Source: Brucepastera parasyntrophica (lineage in GTDB: Bacteria > Spirochaetota > Spirochaetia > Treponematales > Treponemataceae). Taken from it: 64,000 bases of DNA. The notes beneath the pieces were generated by a model. It saw nothing but the letters and a program-made list of their open reading frames with translations. It was not told the DNA's origin and made no database searches. The stretch spans positions 1,048,501 to 1,112,500 of the forward strand of contig NZ_CP084606.1 of NCBI RefSeq assembly GCF_022376835.1, read 5' to 3'. Below are positions 48,328 through 57,368 of the stretch, in pieces. The position numbers were made by a program, and so were the translations under genes. The number at the start of each line of letters is the position of its first letter. Positions within the stretch are counted from its first letter, which is position 1.

Positions 48328-49089
48328 TTAACCGAACCTTCCCGAAATGTAATCTTCAGTACGTCTGTCTTTCGGATTGGTAAATACTTCTTTTGTATCG
48401 CCCCACTCAATTATTTCTCCCAGCAGGAAAAAGGCTGTTTTATCGCTCACTCTCGCGGCCTGATGCATGGCGTGAGTTACAATGATAATACTGTAATCCT
48501 GTTTCAGTTCGCCGATAAGTTCTTCAATTTTTCCGGTCGCGATCGGATCAAGCGCGCTGGTCGGCTCGTCCATAAGAATTATTTCCGGCGCCATGGCAAT
48601 AGACCGGGCAATACAGAGCCTCTGCTGCTGGCCGCCGGAAAGGCTCAGGGCTGATTTTTTCAGTCTGTCCTTGACCTCGTTCCAGAGTGCCGCTTTTACG
48701 AGCGACTGTTCAACAAGGCCGGCAAGCTTCCGTTTATCCTTTATTCCCTGCATCCGGGGTCCATAGGCAATGTTATCAAAAATGCTCATTGCGAAGGGGT
48801 TCGGTTTCTGGAATACCATGCCGACTCTGCTCCGGAGTTCCGTCACATCAATACCGCCATAAATATCCTCGCCGTCCAGAAAAATATTCCCGGCAATCCG
48901 GCAGGATGGAATCAGATCATTCATTCTGTTAAGGACCCTGATAAAGGTGGATTTACCGCAGCCTGAAGGTCCGATCAGGGCGGATACTTCCTTTCCCGCA
49001 AGTGAAAAGTTGATTTTTTTCAGGGCCTGAAAATCACCGTAAAATAAATCAAGTTCGCGGACAGTCAGTTTTTCCGGGATGGTATTCAT
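48328..49089 (-). CDS. pstB: phosphate ABC transporter ATP-binding protein
   Basis: 253 aa. Walker A (GPSGCGKST), Q-loop [10 protein letters not shown], signature [16 protein letters not shown], Walker B ([13 protein letters not shown]) and H-loop [12 protein letters not shown]. High similarity to PstB, including TGKIEELI. Overlaps pstA by 4 bp. Confidence 0.97.
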   Translation of the reverse strand: MNTIPEKLTVRELDLFYGDFQALKKINFSLAGKEVSALIGPSGCGKSTFIRVLNRMNDLIPSCRIAGNIFLDGEDIYGGIDVTELRSRVGMVFQKPNPFAMSIFDNIAYGPRMQGIKDKRKLAGLVEQSLVKAALWNEVKDRLKKSALSLSGGQQQRLCIARSIAMAPEIILMDEPTSALDPIATGKIEELIGELKQDYSIIIVTHAMHQAARVSDKTAFFLLGEIIEWGDTKEVFTNPKDRRTEDYISGRFG

Positions 49090-49997
49090 GCGCCGCCTCC
49101 CTGTTTTTTTCCAAAACGGGACGAAATAATTCTTGTCGCCGAGTTTATTATGATGACCATAATGATGAGTACCGCGGCAGTTGCAAAGGCATGGCCGAAA
49201 TCATCGGGATTGATTGCTTCTTTTGTCAGGTAATACAAGTGGATAGTAAGGGTTCTGCCGGACTCAAAGATTGATTTGGGAATATTTTTCGCGATTCCCA
49301 CAGTAAGCAGGACAGGGGCCGATTCGCCTACAACCCGGCCTATGGCGAGAATTGCGGAAGTTACGATCCCAGGCATGGCTGAGGGAAGAACTACATGACG
49401 GATTGTCTGAAATTTTGTTGCGCCGAGGGAGAGAGAACCTTCCCTGAAGGAAACAGGTATTGTTTTCAGGGATTCCTCGGTAGTCCGTATGATTACCGGA
49501 AGAATCATAATACTCAGCGTACACGCCCCTGCTATGATTGACTGACCGAAGCCAAGGACACGGCAGAACACCAGCAAACCGAATAATCCATACAGGATCG
49601 ACGGGATACCCGCCAGAGTTTCAATAGCCAGCCTGAGAAGCCGGACAGGGCTGGAATCGCCTGCGTATTCATTCAGGAAAATAGCGGTCATAACCCCGAT
49701 GGGGAGCGCAATCACGAGAGAGGTAATTACAACATAAAGAGTTGTGACGGCCATCGGAAGGATTCCGCCGCTCTGGGCGGATCCGAAAAGGAATTTGAAA
49801 TTGAGATAACCGGCTGCCTGGCTGATAATATATACAAGAATGAATCCAAGTATGGTGAGGACAAGTACAACCGCACCCGCCATTAATCCGTAAAGCAAAC
49901 TATCCTTCAACTTTCTGTCTTTTCGCCCCTTCATAGGCGTTTGTTTTTTTATAACGCTATTGTTCTGTACTGGTGCCGCAGTCATTGCGAGTTCCAT
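49086..49997 (-). CDS. pstA: phosphate ABC transporter permease PstA
   Basis: 303 aa from ATG 49997, which overlaps the pstC stop (TAATG) and follows GAGGAGG; the upstream in-frame reading extends into pstC. Six transmembrane helices, with the coupling motif ([23 protein letters not shown], given as [10 protein letters not shown] and [11 protein letters not shown]). A polar N-terminal extension (1-30) precedes the first helix. Confidence 0.95.
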   Translation of the reverse strand: MELAMTAAPVQNNSVIKKQTPMKGRKDRKLKDSLLYGLMAGAVVLVLTILGFILVYIISQAAGYLNFKFLFGSAQSGGILPMAVTTLYVVITSLVIALPIGVMTAIFLNEYAGDSSPVRLLRLAIETLAGIPSILYGLFGLLVFCRVLGFGQSIIAGACTLSIMILPVIIRTTEESLKTIPVSFREGSLSLGATKFQTIRHVVLPSAMPGIVTSAILAIGRVVGESAPVLLTVGIAKNIPKSIFESGRTLTIHLYYLTKEAINPDDFGHAFATAAVLIIMVIIINSATRIISSRFGKKQGGGA

Positions 49998-51250
49998 TAA
50001 ACAGCCTCCTCGGAAAATCTTCTGCGCATCCATAAGATGGCGCTGTTCAAAAGCAGGATAAGAATAAAGAGGACAACGCCAACCGAAAACAGCATTTGAT
50101 TATGCCGGCCCTGGGCGTAACCCATTTCCAGTGCGATTGTAGCGGTAAGTGTGCGCACACTATCCAGCGGGCCTCTGATTATCTGAGCGGAATTTCCGGC
50201 AACCAGTATAACGGCCATAGTCTCTCCGACCGCGCGGGAGATGCCAAGAATAATTCCGGTAATGACGCCGGAGCGGGCATGAGGAAGAACGACATGCCAG
50301 GCAGTCTGCATCTTGCTTGCTCCGAGTGAAAGCGAGGCCTCCCTGTTTGCCCCGGGGACTGCACGCATTGATGTTTCAGCAATGGACGTTATAGTAGGAA
50401 GGATCATAATAGCGAGGATAATTACGGCCGACAGCATACTGTTTCCCGAAGGGACATGGAATATTTTTTTAACAGCAGGAACAACTACCATAAGTCCGAA
50501 AAACCCGTAAACAACCGAAGGGATGCCGGCAAGAAGTTCAATACCGCTCCGCAAAAGGGCCGCAGGTTTTTCAGGAACGAATTCCGCAAGAAACAGAGAG
50601 CATAAAAGCGCGATAGGTACGCCAAGCAGTATCGCGCCAAGGCTGGTCAGGACCGTCCCGAGAATCATCGGCAGAATGCCATATACTTTATTATAGGTGG
50701 GCCGCCAGTCAAGTCCCGTTAAAAACCGGAATATTCCGTAGGGCGGTTCCGGCAGGATAATGTGTATTTTCTGCTCCAGACCGGCCATTCTGCCGGGATA
50801 AGTTACTGTATATACATAGGCCTCAGGATTGCTGACTTCTCCGGCCCCGGTTTTTTCGAATAAGAGAGAGTGGGTGATATCTTTTTTTCCCGTATCAATA
50901 GACACATTCAAAACTCCGGGCTCTCCGTTCCCGGCAAAAGTGATGGCAAGTTCCGGGGTATTCCGGGGGATTTCGATAAATGTTGAATGGTCCCTGTAGC
51001 CCACTCCATTTACTTCGATTTCATCAATCTGTTCTGTTACAATCCGTATTCCGGGAGCGGTGGATGTGATAAAGGGTTCCGTTCCCTGAAAAAAGACAAA
51101 CAGCAAAATGGCGCCCAGGGCAATGATCGATATTCCTGATACTCCTATAAGCAGATATCTGAACATAATGTCTGTTTTATAGCGATTAAAAAGCACCCTT
51201 TCCTCCGTTTCATTGGCGCCGGAAAAATGCGGTCCTGCAGTGAACCGCAT
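49997..51250 (-). CDS. pstC: phosphate ABC transporter permease PstC with large extracytoplasmic insert
   Basis: 417 aa, longer than typical PstC (about 300). After TM1 (about 30-54) there is an extracytoplasmic region of about 120 residues (about 55-170; beta-rich, with NGVGYRDHSTFIEIPRNTPE), then five helices with the coupling block EASLSLGASKMQTAWHVVLP. Such inserts between TM1 and TM2 are seen in some spirochaete/Gram-negative PstC proteins. No Shine-Dalgarno-strong start; ATG at 51250, 22 bp from pstS. Confidence 0.93.
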   Translation of the reverse strand: MRFTAGPHFSGANETEERVLFNRYKTDIMFRYLLIGVSGISIIALGAILLFVFFQGTEPFITSTAPGIRIVTEQIDEIEVNGVGYRDHSTFIEIPRNTPELAITFAGNGEPGVLNVSIDTGKKDITHSLLFEKTGAGEVSNPEAYVYTVTYPGRMAGLEQKIHIILPEPPYGIFRFLTGLDWRPTYNKVYGILPMILGTVLTSLGAILLGVPIALLCSLFLAEFVPEKPAALLRSGIELLAGIPSVVYGFFGLMVVVPAVKKIFHVPSGNSMLSAVIILAIMILPTITSIAETSMRAVPGANREASLSLGASKMQTAWHVVLPHARSGVITGIILGISRAVGETMAVILVAGNSAQIIRGPLDSVRTLTATIALEMGYAQGRHNQMLFSVGVVLFILILLLNSAILWMRRRFSEEAV

Positions 51251-51272
51251 TTTTCCGCACGCTATCCGTTTT

Positions 51273-52112
51273 TTAGTTTACGGCAATCCAGCTTGTCCCG
51301 GCGATAGCCTGTCCGTCCGAAGACATTACCCAGTCAAGAAACTGTTTTGTCTCGGCGCGGATATTTGAGGGCAGATACAGAATGATAAAAGGCCTGGCTA
51401 TACTGTAAGTCCCGTTGATTACATTATCAGTACTTGCCGGCACGCCTTCCACGGAAACTGTTTTGACTGAGTTATCCATGGAACCAAGGGATATGTATCC
51501 GATGGCATCGGCGTTCTTTGATACTTCGGCTTTGACCGCTCCGGTTCCATCGAACTCGGTAGCTCCGAGAACAAGCGCATCCTTGAAGGCAATTATTTCC
51601 TCAAACGCGCCTCTGGTACCTGAACCGGGTTCCCGTGATACGACAGCAATTTTTCCCGCCTTTCCTCCAACCTGACGCCAGTCGGTAATATTCCCGGCAT
51701 ATATATCCCTAATCTGCTCGATTGAAAGGTTTTGCACCGGATTTGCCGGATTTACAATTACGGCAATTCCGTCGATCGCAATAATGAGTTCCGTCAAACC
51801 ATATCCTTTTTCCTCGGGTTTCAGTGTCCTGCTGGACATTCCGAGTTCAGTGGCTTTCTGGCTTGCGGCCGTAATCCCGTCAGAAGATCCGGTACCATTA
51901 ATGTTGATAGTAATTTCCGGTTTGACCTTTGAATATTCGGCGGCCAGCATTTCCATGAGAGGCGTTACGGAAGTTGAACCGGACACCTCGATAGTATAAG
52001 AGGTCTTTCCTGAAGCGCCCTGCGGACTTTCCTTGCCGCCCCCTGCAAAAAGAAATGTCAAACCGAACACCCCAAACAGAATTGCGGAAACCAGCATTTT
52101 CTTTTCATACAT
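51273..52112 (-). CDS. pstS: phosphate-binding periplasmic protein
   Basis: 279 aa. Signal peptide (1-23) ends FLFAGGG without a Cys, so it is not a typical lipoprotein. Phosphate-pocket blocks: EVSGSTSVTPLM, INGTGSSDGI, MSSRTLKPEE and SREPGSGTRGAFEE. Ends QAIAGTSWIAVN. Operon leader gene preceded by the Pho-box-like element. Confidence 0.93.
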   Translation of the reverse strand: MYEKKMLVSAILFGVFGLTFLFAGGGKESPQGASGKTSYTIEVSGSTSVTPLMEMLAAEYSKVKPEITININGTGSSDGITAASQKATELGMSSRTLKPEEKGYGLTELIIAIDGIAVIVNPANPVQNLSIEQIRDIYAGNITDWRQVGGKAGKIAVVSREPGSGTRGAFEEIIAFKDALVLGATEFDGTGAVKAEVSKNADAIGYISLGSMDNSVKTVSVEGVPASTDNVINGTYSIARPFIILYLPSNIRAETKQFLDWVMSSDGQAIAGTSWIAVN

Positions 52113-52182
52113 TACTCCTTATAAGTTCCTGTACATTCTGGAGAGTTTTTTTTGTCCTTCTCCAGTCCATTAAGACAATTGC

Positions 52183-52225
52183 AGTATAGTTTTCCATTGT
52201 TAGGAAATGATGAGTAAAGTATTAG
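52183..52225 (-). promoter_or_regulatory. pstS promoter with three 11-bp direct repeats (Pho box-like)
   Basis: On the minus strand: CTAATACTTTA, CTCATCATTTC, CTAACAATGGA (52215-52225, 52204-52214, 52193-52203), then AAAC and -10 TATACT (52183-52188). No -35 box. The same arrangement occurs at 53503. Lies in the pstS-to-porin gap 52113-52400, which holds no gene. Confidence 0.6.
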
Positions 52226-52400
52226 AATTCGGTTAAAAAACAAAAAAACGGTTAATCAGAAAAGGTAACGTACGGAAAACTGTCGGTAATAAAGTATTTA
52301 TCAATAAATAATTAAGTGCTTCAGACAATACAAAACCGGACAAATCCGTGATCCAGAGATCCCGACGGATATGTCCGGTTCTTTATGTGCCGTATATTTG

Positions 52401-53468
52401 TCAGAGCTGCACGCGGAAGACAACAGGCACTTCCATAACGGTTGCGGACGTGTCCTTATTCATTGTAATGGTGAACTGGATGCCCGCATCAATGGTACAT
52501 TTTTTCATCGCGACTATGGTAATTCCAGGGCGGATATAGAGCACGTCCGTTTCCTGCGTACTGGAATATATGTTCGCGGCCCATAATACGGGAATGAACG
52601 ATTCGTTCGCGTTCCAGGAAATATTGACCATATTATACAAGGCGAATTCTCCATTGCTGAAAGTACAATTATTGTGAGTTGTCAGGAGAAGCGCATTTTC
52701 AAACAAGGGAGCGCGGAAACGGGCTTCGATTGCGTGAAGGCTTTTTTTACTGAAGTCTTCATAGTCGTAAAAAGCGGAATAACCGAAAACGGCTGTCATT
52801 CCTCCCGGCAGTATGGGACTGATATAAGCGCCGAGAGAGGCGGTCTGTTCTCCGAGCTGCACATAAGTCGCATTCATTTTTACCGCGTCCCCGGCTTTAA
52901 AACCTGCCCTCGCGCCAAAGGAATGGAGTACATTGTATGCCTGCTTCGTATCATTGGTCCCGGTACTGATACCGATAAGAACATCACCTAAAGTGAAATC
53001 GCCCGCGAGTTCCGTTGCTTTCCATGGGGTCATGTTGTCAGCTTCAGCCTTGAGCTTGAGCGGATTCTGCAAATCAATAGCGCCAAGTTTGAATATTTCC
53101 CAGAGCATCCAGGAGCTTTCTTCATTCTTTACGCGGTCGGCATACCTGTGGTCCCATTCACCGAACTGAACCCTGAATACATCACCGAAAGACAGCCAGC
53201 CGTAATAATCATATATCGAGAAGGGAACGGCCTCGCCGAAGGTCGTATTAATCACCAGCCTCGCTCCGGCATTTTCACCCGCGATCTCAATATCAAATAA
53301 ATCATCTCCGGGAAGCCGGACTCCTAAATTGTTTCCGTCATCTTCAAAGTCAACCGTGAATAGTGTTGCCTTTATGCGGGAATTTAGTTTTATAACCGGT
53401 TCTGCGCTCAGCAGAAAACAACCGGTTAATACGGTAAACAGCACCATGCCTGCAATTCGTTTGTTCAT
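52401..53468 (-). CDS. outer-membrane beta-barrel protein, likely phosphate-inducible porin
   Basis: 355 aa with signal peptide (1-22, ends LLSA) and beta-strand-like alternation throughout, ending with the aromatic-poor but hydrophobic VFRVQL. Not a named family that I recognise, though its length and ending fit a 16-strand porin. It has the same operator arrangement as pstS, so a role in phosphate entry through the outer membrane is inferred. About 290 bp upstream of pstS on the same strand. Confidence 0.7.
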   Translation of the reverse strand: MNKRIAGMVLFTVLTGCFLLSAEPVIKLNSRIKATLFTVDFEDDGNNLGVRLPGDDLFDIEIAGENAGARLVINTTFGEAVPFSIYDYYGWLSFGDVFRVQFGEWDHRYADRVKNEESSWMLWEIFKLGAIDLQNPLKLKAEADNMTPWKATELAGDFTLGDVLIGISTGTNDTKQAYNVLHSFGARAGFKAGDAVKMNATYVQLGEQTASLGAYISPILPGGMTAVFGYSAFYDYEDFSKKSLHAIEARFRAPLFENALLLTTHNNCTFSNGEFALYNMVNISWNANESFIPVLWAANIYSSTQETDVLYIRPGITIVAMKKCTIDAGIQFTITMNKDTSATVMEVPVVFRVQL

Positions 53469-53502
53469 TTTCTGAACCTCCTTTTCTTGGTATCTGAAGG
53501 AA

Positions 53503-53545
53503 GTTATAAAAGATGATTGTTAGGATTTAATGAGGCGATAATGAA
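53503..53545 (-). promoter_or_regulatory. porin promoter with three 11-bp direct repeats (Pho box-like)
   Basis: On the minus strand: TTCATTATCGC, CTCATTAAATC, CTAACAATCAT (53535-53545, 53524-53534, 53513-53523), then CTTT and -10 TATAAC (53503-53508). Spacing of 4 bp from the last repeat to the -10 equals that at pstS. Confidence 0.6.
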
Positions 53546-53658
53546 AAACTGGTTAAATAAAACGCGGAATGATACCGGCGAAGTTAATTTTCCGTTAAAA
53601 AGATAAAACGCAATAATTTACTAATAGAAAATTAACAGTCAGCATATATATTTCAGTT

Positions 53659-54840
53659 ATGAAAACAACCACCGAAAAAACCAGCATCAGGAAACAGCGG
53701 ATAATAAAAAGCTATCCGAACTCGATACAAAAGCTTGCAGAAAATTTTGAATATGCCTATTCCGGTCAGAATATGCTGGAAATTGCAGATGCCCTCGCAC
53801 TTCAGGAAGAAATAAAGGTCCTGTGCATTGTAGATGAAAAACAGCGGCCTGTCGGAATAGTCAGAAGGGAAAATCTGTTTCAGCTATTGGGAAAACCTTT
53901 CGGAAGAGACCTCCTGAAAAAATGCAATGTATCGGAAATCGCCGGGCAGGGGCTGGTCATACAGGGAAACACAAATATATTTGCCGCCGCGGAAATGCTC
54001 GCGTCATACAAAAAAGCGTGTGATAACGATGAGTCTATCTACATCATTCTTACAGGACATGGGGGAACCTTTTCGGGAATTCTTTCTGAACATGAACTGT
54101 CGGGTTTTATGGCGGGAATAACAAACCGCGATATTGAAACAGCCAGAGTACTTCAGGAACGTCTGCTGGAAAATACTGACAATATCAGCATTCTCAATAT
54201 ACGGGCCGACGCCTGGTCCCGTCCGGCAAAAGGTGTTGGAGGGGATTTTTATTATATAAAAAATATCGGGGAAAACCGTTTTTTCGGGGCCCTCTGCGAT
54301 GTATCGGGAAAAGGTGTTGCAGCCTCATTGGTCGTTTCAATGGTCTGGGGATTCCTGAGGGCGTATGATATAAACAGGGGCCTGAAAAGCCTTTTGTCAG
54401 CGCTCAATACCGCAATCATATCAACATTTCATCTCGAAAAATATGTAACGGGTTTCTTTTTTATATATGACAGTGAAAAGAGCAGACTGTCCATTGCCGA
54501 TATGGGGCACGCCCATTCCGTTATTATCCGGAAAAGCGCCGACCACCCTCTAACAAAAACAAAGGGCAATCTTCCGCTCGGAATTGAGCAGGATATTGAT
54601 CCGGTCATTTATGCTTTCGGAATTCAGCCTGAAGACGCCCTGCTTGTTTATTCAGACGGAATACCAGAACAGGAGAATCAGGAAGGAGAAGAATTCGGGG
54701 AAACCAGGATTGTTGATTTTTCAAGACAGTGCATAAAATCAGGCGAAAAACTGTCGCAGGTGCTTCCGGAGGCGCTTGATATATTCCGCACTAATACACC
54801 CCAGCATGATGATATGACATTTTTATTTTTTCAGTTCTGA
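53659..54840 (+). CDS. PP2C/SpoIIE-type serine phosphatase with N-terminal CBS pair
   Basis: 393 aa. CBS-like region (about 30-165; LCIVDEKQRPVGIVRRENLF and IYIILTGHGGTFSGILSEHE), then the PP2C/SpoIIE domain (about 180-393): GVGGDFYYIKN, FGALCDVSGKGVAASL, DMGHAHSVI and ALLVYSDGIPEQENQEGEEFG, with metal-binding Asp residues. Such phosphatases act on anti-anti-sigma proteins. No partner gene is nearby. TATATT lies 6 nt upstream of the ATG and no Shine-Dalgarno is seen. Divergent from the phosphate-linked porin gene. Confidence 0.88.
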   Translation: MKTTTEKTSIRKQRIIKSYPNSIQKLAENFEYAYSGQNMLEIADALALQEEIKVLCIVDEKQRPVGIVRRENLFQLLGKPFGRDLLKKCNVSEIAGQGLVIQGNTNIFAAAEMLASYKKACDNDESIYIILTGHGGTFSGILSEHELSGFMAGITNRDIETARVLQERLLENTDNISILNIRADAWSRPAKGVGGDFYYIKNIGENRFFGALCDVSGKGVAASLVVSMVWGFLRAYDINRGLKSLLSALNTAIISTFHLEKYVTGFFFIYDSEKSRLSIADMGHAHSVIIRKSADHPLTKTKGNLPLGIEQDIDPVIYAFGIQPEDALLVYSDGIPEQENQEGEEFGETRIVDFSRQCIKSGEKLSQVLPEALDIFRTNTPQHDDMTFLFFQF

Positions 54841-54881
54841 GATACTGTTACCTGCCAGGGCTATATTCCACCGGAGAAAAA

Positions 54882-54908
54882 GTATGAAATGTATGATACG
54901 TATGATTG
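54882..54908 (+). repeat. three 9-bp tandem units (GTATGA...)
   Basis: GTATGAAAT, GTATGATAC, GTATGATTG in direct succession, same register as the array at 44693. Situated in the gene-poor gap 54841-55581, downstream of the SpoIIE gene. Confidence 0.6.
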
Positions 54909-55012
54909 AATAATCATGACAGTTTATTTTCCCGGAATATATTTTTGTCTGGAGGACAGTCATTTATAAATTCAAATCCGAATAAACAGAAGATACGGTG
55001 AATGTGCGTGAC

Positions 55013-55151
55013 GCAGGGCCAGGACTCGGCTTCCAGTCGCCGGCATCGTGCCGGCTCTTTCCAATCCGCCTGCGTTCCTAAACCGGCATCCATGCCGGTT
55101 TGCGCTCCCGCCTGGTCGCGCCGGAACTCCGGTTCGAGTCCCAGGATTTAA
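55013..55151. repeat. GC-rich hairpin cluster (REP-like) with a copied tRNA end
   Basis: Starts with GCAGGGCCAGGACTCG (55013-55028), which repeats exactly at 55189-55204 inside the tRNA fragment. Inside are perfect hairpins GCCGGCA-TCG-TGCCGGC and AAACCGGCAT-CC-ATGCCGGTTT and a CCGGA-ACT-CCGG one. It ends CGAGTCCCAGG, almost the reverse complement of its own beginning. Confidence 0.55.
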
Positions 55152-55156
55152 TAAAA

Positions 55157-55182
55157 ACAGCGCTTCTTTTCAGAAGCGCTGT
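55157..55182 (-). terminator. terminator of the tRNA locus
   Basis: ACAGCGCTTCT (55157-55167) pairs with 55172-55182. On the minus strand it is followed by TTTTTATT. Confidence 0.75.
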
Positions 55183-55186
55183 AATT

Positions 55187-55228
55187 TAGCAGGGCCAGGA
55201 CTCGAACCTGGGACCTCCGGGTTATGAG
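55187..55228 (-). tRNA. 3' half of a CAU-anticodon tRNA (tRNA-Met or Ile2), probable integration scar
   Basis: Reverse strand has CTCATAA anticodon loop, CCCGG stem, AGGTC variable loop, CCAGG-TTCGAGT-CCTGG T arm, CCCTGCT acceptor and A. The 5' side of the anticodon stem should follow at 55229-55233 (CCGGG) but reads GAAAT. The similarity stops exactly at the loop edge. No 5' half occurs nearby. CCA not encoded. The 42-nt fragment with its terminator is what site-specific integration into the anticodon loop leaves behind. Confidence 0.75.
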
Positions 55229-55581
55229 ATTTCTCTCCCCGGCCTGCCAAGAATCATCACATACTATCTGAACGTATTATATCATTGTCAGATAAGAACT
55301 TACAAGATAATTAAACGTATTGTGGCTTGTTTTGGAGTGAATTGAATCATGGAAGATTAGGTGAATTTACGTCACTTTTTATGCCAGTTTTTGGGAGGAT
55401 TATAATCATGAGCTACTTAAGTAATTGATGTCAAAAAAGGGGGTAAGGGGCATTTCTCAATGAAGTTGATTAGACTATTTAAAGAAATCTATATTTTATT
55501 ATAATTTTTCTGTTTTTTATAGGAAATTCGTTTATAATTTGTTAGACGAAATGCCCAATAATAGCTATAATAGGAATTGAT

Positions 55582-56430
55582 ATGAAACATGTTGCACAAT
55601 TGTCTAGGATATTTACTACGACTTTCGCAAGGAAAATTATTAATGGTTCAGATGAATTATTTTTAAATGAGTTAAAACCTACGTTTTCATTTATTAATGA
55701 AGTTTTAGCGAATTCAGATTATGAACTTTTATATAAAAATGCTTTTATATTATTAGCAAATGACTATAGAAATGAATATATATATAAAACCGTGTTTTAT
55801 TCTCAAATATTAGAGGATAAAGAGAAAAGTAGTAATTTTAGTGTCATTTCTGAGTTGAGAACTGGTAATTCAATAGCTGATATAGCTACCTTTGGGAGTA
55901 AAAGAACTTCTAATAGTATTGAAATAAAAAGTGATATTGATAAAATTTCTAAAGCAACAACGCAAGTTATTGATTATCAAAAAATGTTTCCACTTGTGTC
56001 ACTTATTTCTTCAAAAGATCAAATAGATAAGATATTCAAGGTAATTTCTAAAGATATTGGTCTTTTAGTTTTAAATAACGATCTTTCAATAAATATTTTA
56101 AGAAATGCCAAATATAATGACTCTCTTTTAGACAAAAAAACAATGTTTTATACTCTTCGTCGACATGAATATGAGTTACTAATTAAAGAGTATTATGGTT
56201 ATGTCCCAAATGTTCCAAATGGATTGATATTTTCGGAATGTTTTTCTTTAGCAATGGAAATCCCAATGCTTTTTTTTTATAGACTTTTTAGAAAACGGTT
56301 AGCAGAAAGAATTCAGATTGAAGACTATTCTGATAATAGAATACCAAACTATTTAACATTTATTGCTAGGAAAAGTTCTCTTACAAAGAATGAAAAAAAA
56401 CAATTTATAGAGAAAGTGTTACCTCATTAA
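55582..56430 (+). CDS. sce7726-family protein
   Basis: 282 aa, not membrane-bound. Matches the sce7726 family by NEYIYKTVFYSQIL, SEL, ADIATFG.., and EIKSDIDKISKATTQVIDY. The D..(E)xK spacing (IADIATFG...SIEIKSD) is the PD-(D/E)XK nuclease pattern. The family is usually paired with sce7725, as here, and both are often near mobile or defence genes. Low GC and A/T-rich codons. Confidence 0.75.
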   Translation: MKHVAQLSRIFTTTFARKIINGSDELFLNELKPTFSFINEVLANSDYELLYKNAFILLANDYRNEYIYKTVFYSQILEDKEKSSNFSVISELRTGNSIADIATFGSKRTSNSIEIKSDIDKISKATTQVIDYQKMFPLVSLISSKDQIDKIFKVISKDIGLLVLNNDLSINILRNAKYNDSLLDKKTMFYTLRRHEYELLIKEYYGYVPNVPNGLIFSECFSLAMEIPMLFFYRLFRKRLAERIQIEDYSDNRIPNYLTFIARKSSLTKNEKKQFIEKVLPH

Positions 56431-56450
56431 CATGATTAAAAGGAGTTGTT

Positions 56451-57349
56451 ATGTATTATCCAATTTTGCGAGGAAAGAGAGAAGAATTATATGCAATTCA
56501 AGAATTACAAAATTTAATCATTGATACAAAAAATGTTTTTCCTGTGATCGAACTTATGAATATGAATTCAACAACAATTAAGTTTTTTCAGAAAATTATT
56601 TCAAGTAAAATCAAAACTTTTGTAATAATCAATTCTGAACTTTCTGATTCCATTGATAAAAAGTATTATTTGAATTAGTAGCGAATAGCAACATTATTCC
56701 TGCAATGAATATACAAAATTCAATTGATTATAAATACTTAAAAGAGTTATCAGGTAAAGCCCCATTTAAAGATAGATTAGTTCCTATTTTATATAGACAA
56801 ATTGATGAAATTGATAGCATATTAAGTATCTTAAAAGATACAAAATATTTTATTTTTAAGGATAGATTTTCGAATGATGTTATTACTAAAATTAAATCAC
56901 AAAATGAAATTATCCTATTAGATGATCCTTTCAATCCAGCAATTAGGAATGCAGATTATCCAGAAAACGAATATTTCTCAAGTAATCATATTCTTTATAA
57001 GGAAAACGGATTTAATGGATTTAGTGATTATCAAATGATAGGAAGAAAAATATCTCCTGGAGGACCTGCTCATGCAGTTGCTTTGCATTGGACATGCATT
57101 AAGAAAAACAGCCAGATGTGGATATATCATTTTATTTCCGATGAAAAAGAAACAACAGCAAACGTTCAAGGAAAATATTTTCAAGCATTGAAGAAGCTTG
57201 TTGCTTTTTTTAATAAATTTGAAAATCATATTGAAACACAGGCTGCTGAAAATTATAGAGAAAATCTTAAAAATCAACAATACAAAGGCTTGGGATATCC
57301 TAAGCGTATTTCTATCAAAAATCATATTGAACTTTTAGCTATGCTCTAA
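56451..57349 (+). CDS. sce7725-family (beta-like) protein, frame broken once
   Basis: MYYPILRGKREELYAIQE at the N-terminus is characteristic of the sce7725/T4 beta-protein-like family. Raw frame stops at 56678 (75 aa). One A added at 56658-56662 continues as VLFELVANSNIIPAMNIQNS and joins the next frame to 57349 (299 aa). C-terminal part: HAVALHWTCIKKNSQMWIYHF. Starts 20 bp after sce7726 behind AAGGAG, so co-transcribed. Unknown function; inferred partner of the nuclease-like gene. Confidence 0.75.
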
Positions 57350-57368
57350 ATATATTATTGGGCACTTC

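Noticed and set aside
55187..55260. tRNA interrupted by a group I intron
   Set aside because: No matching 5' half or intron core is found in the following several hundred bp.
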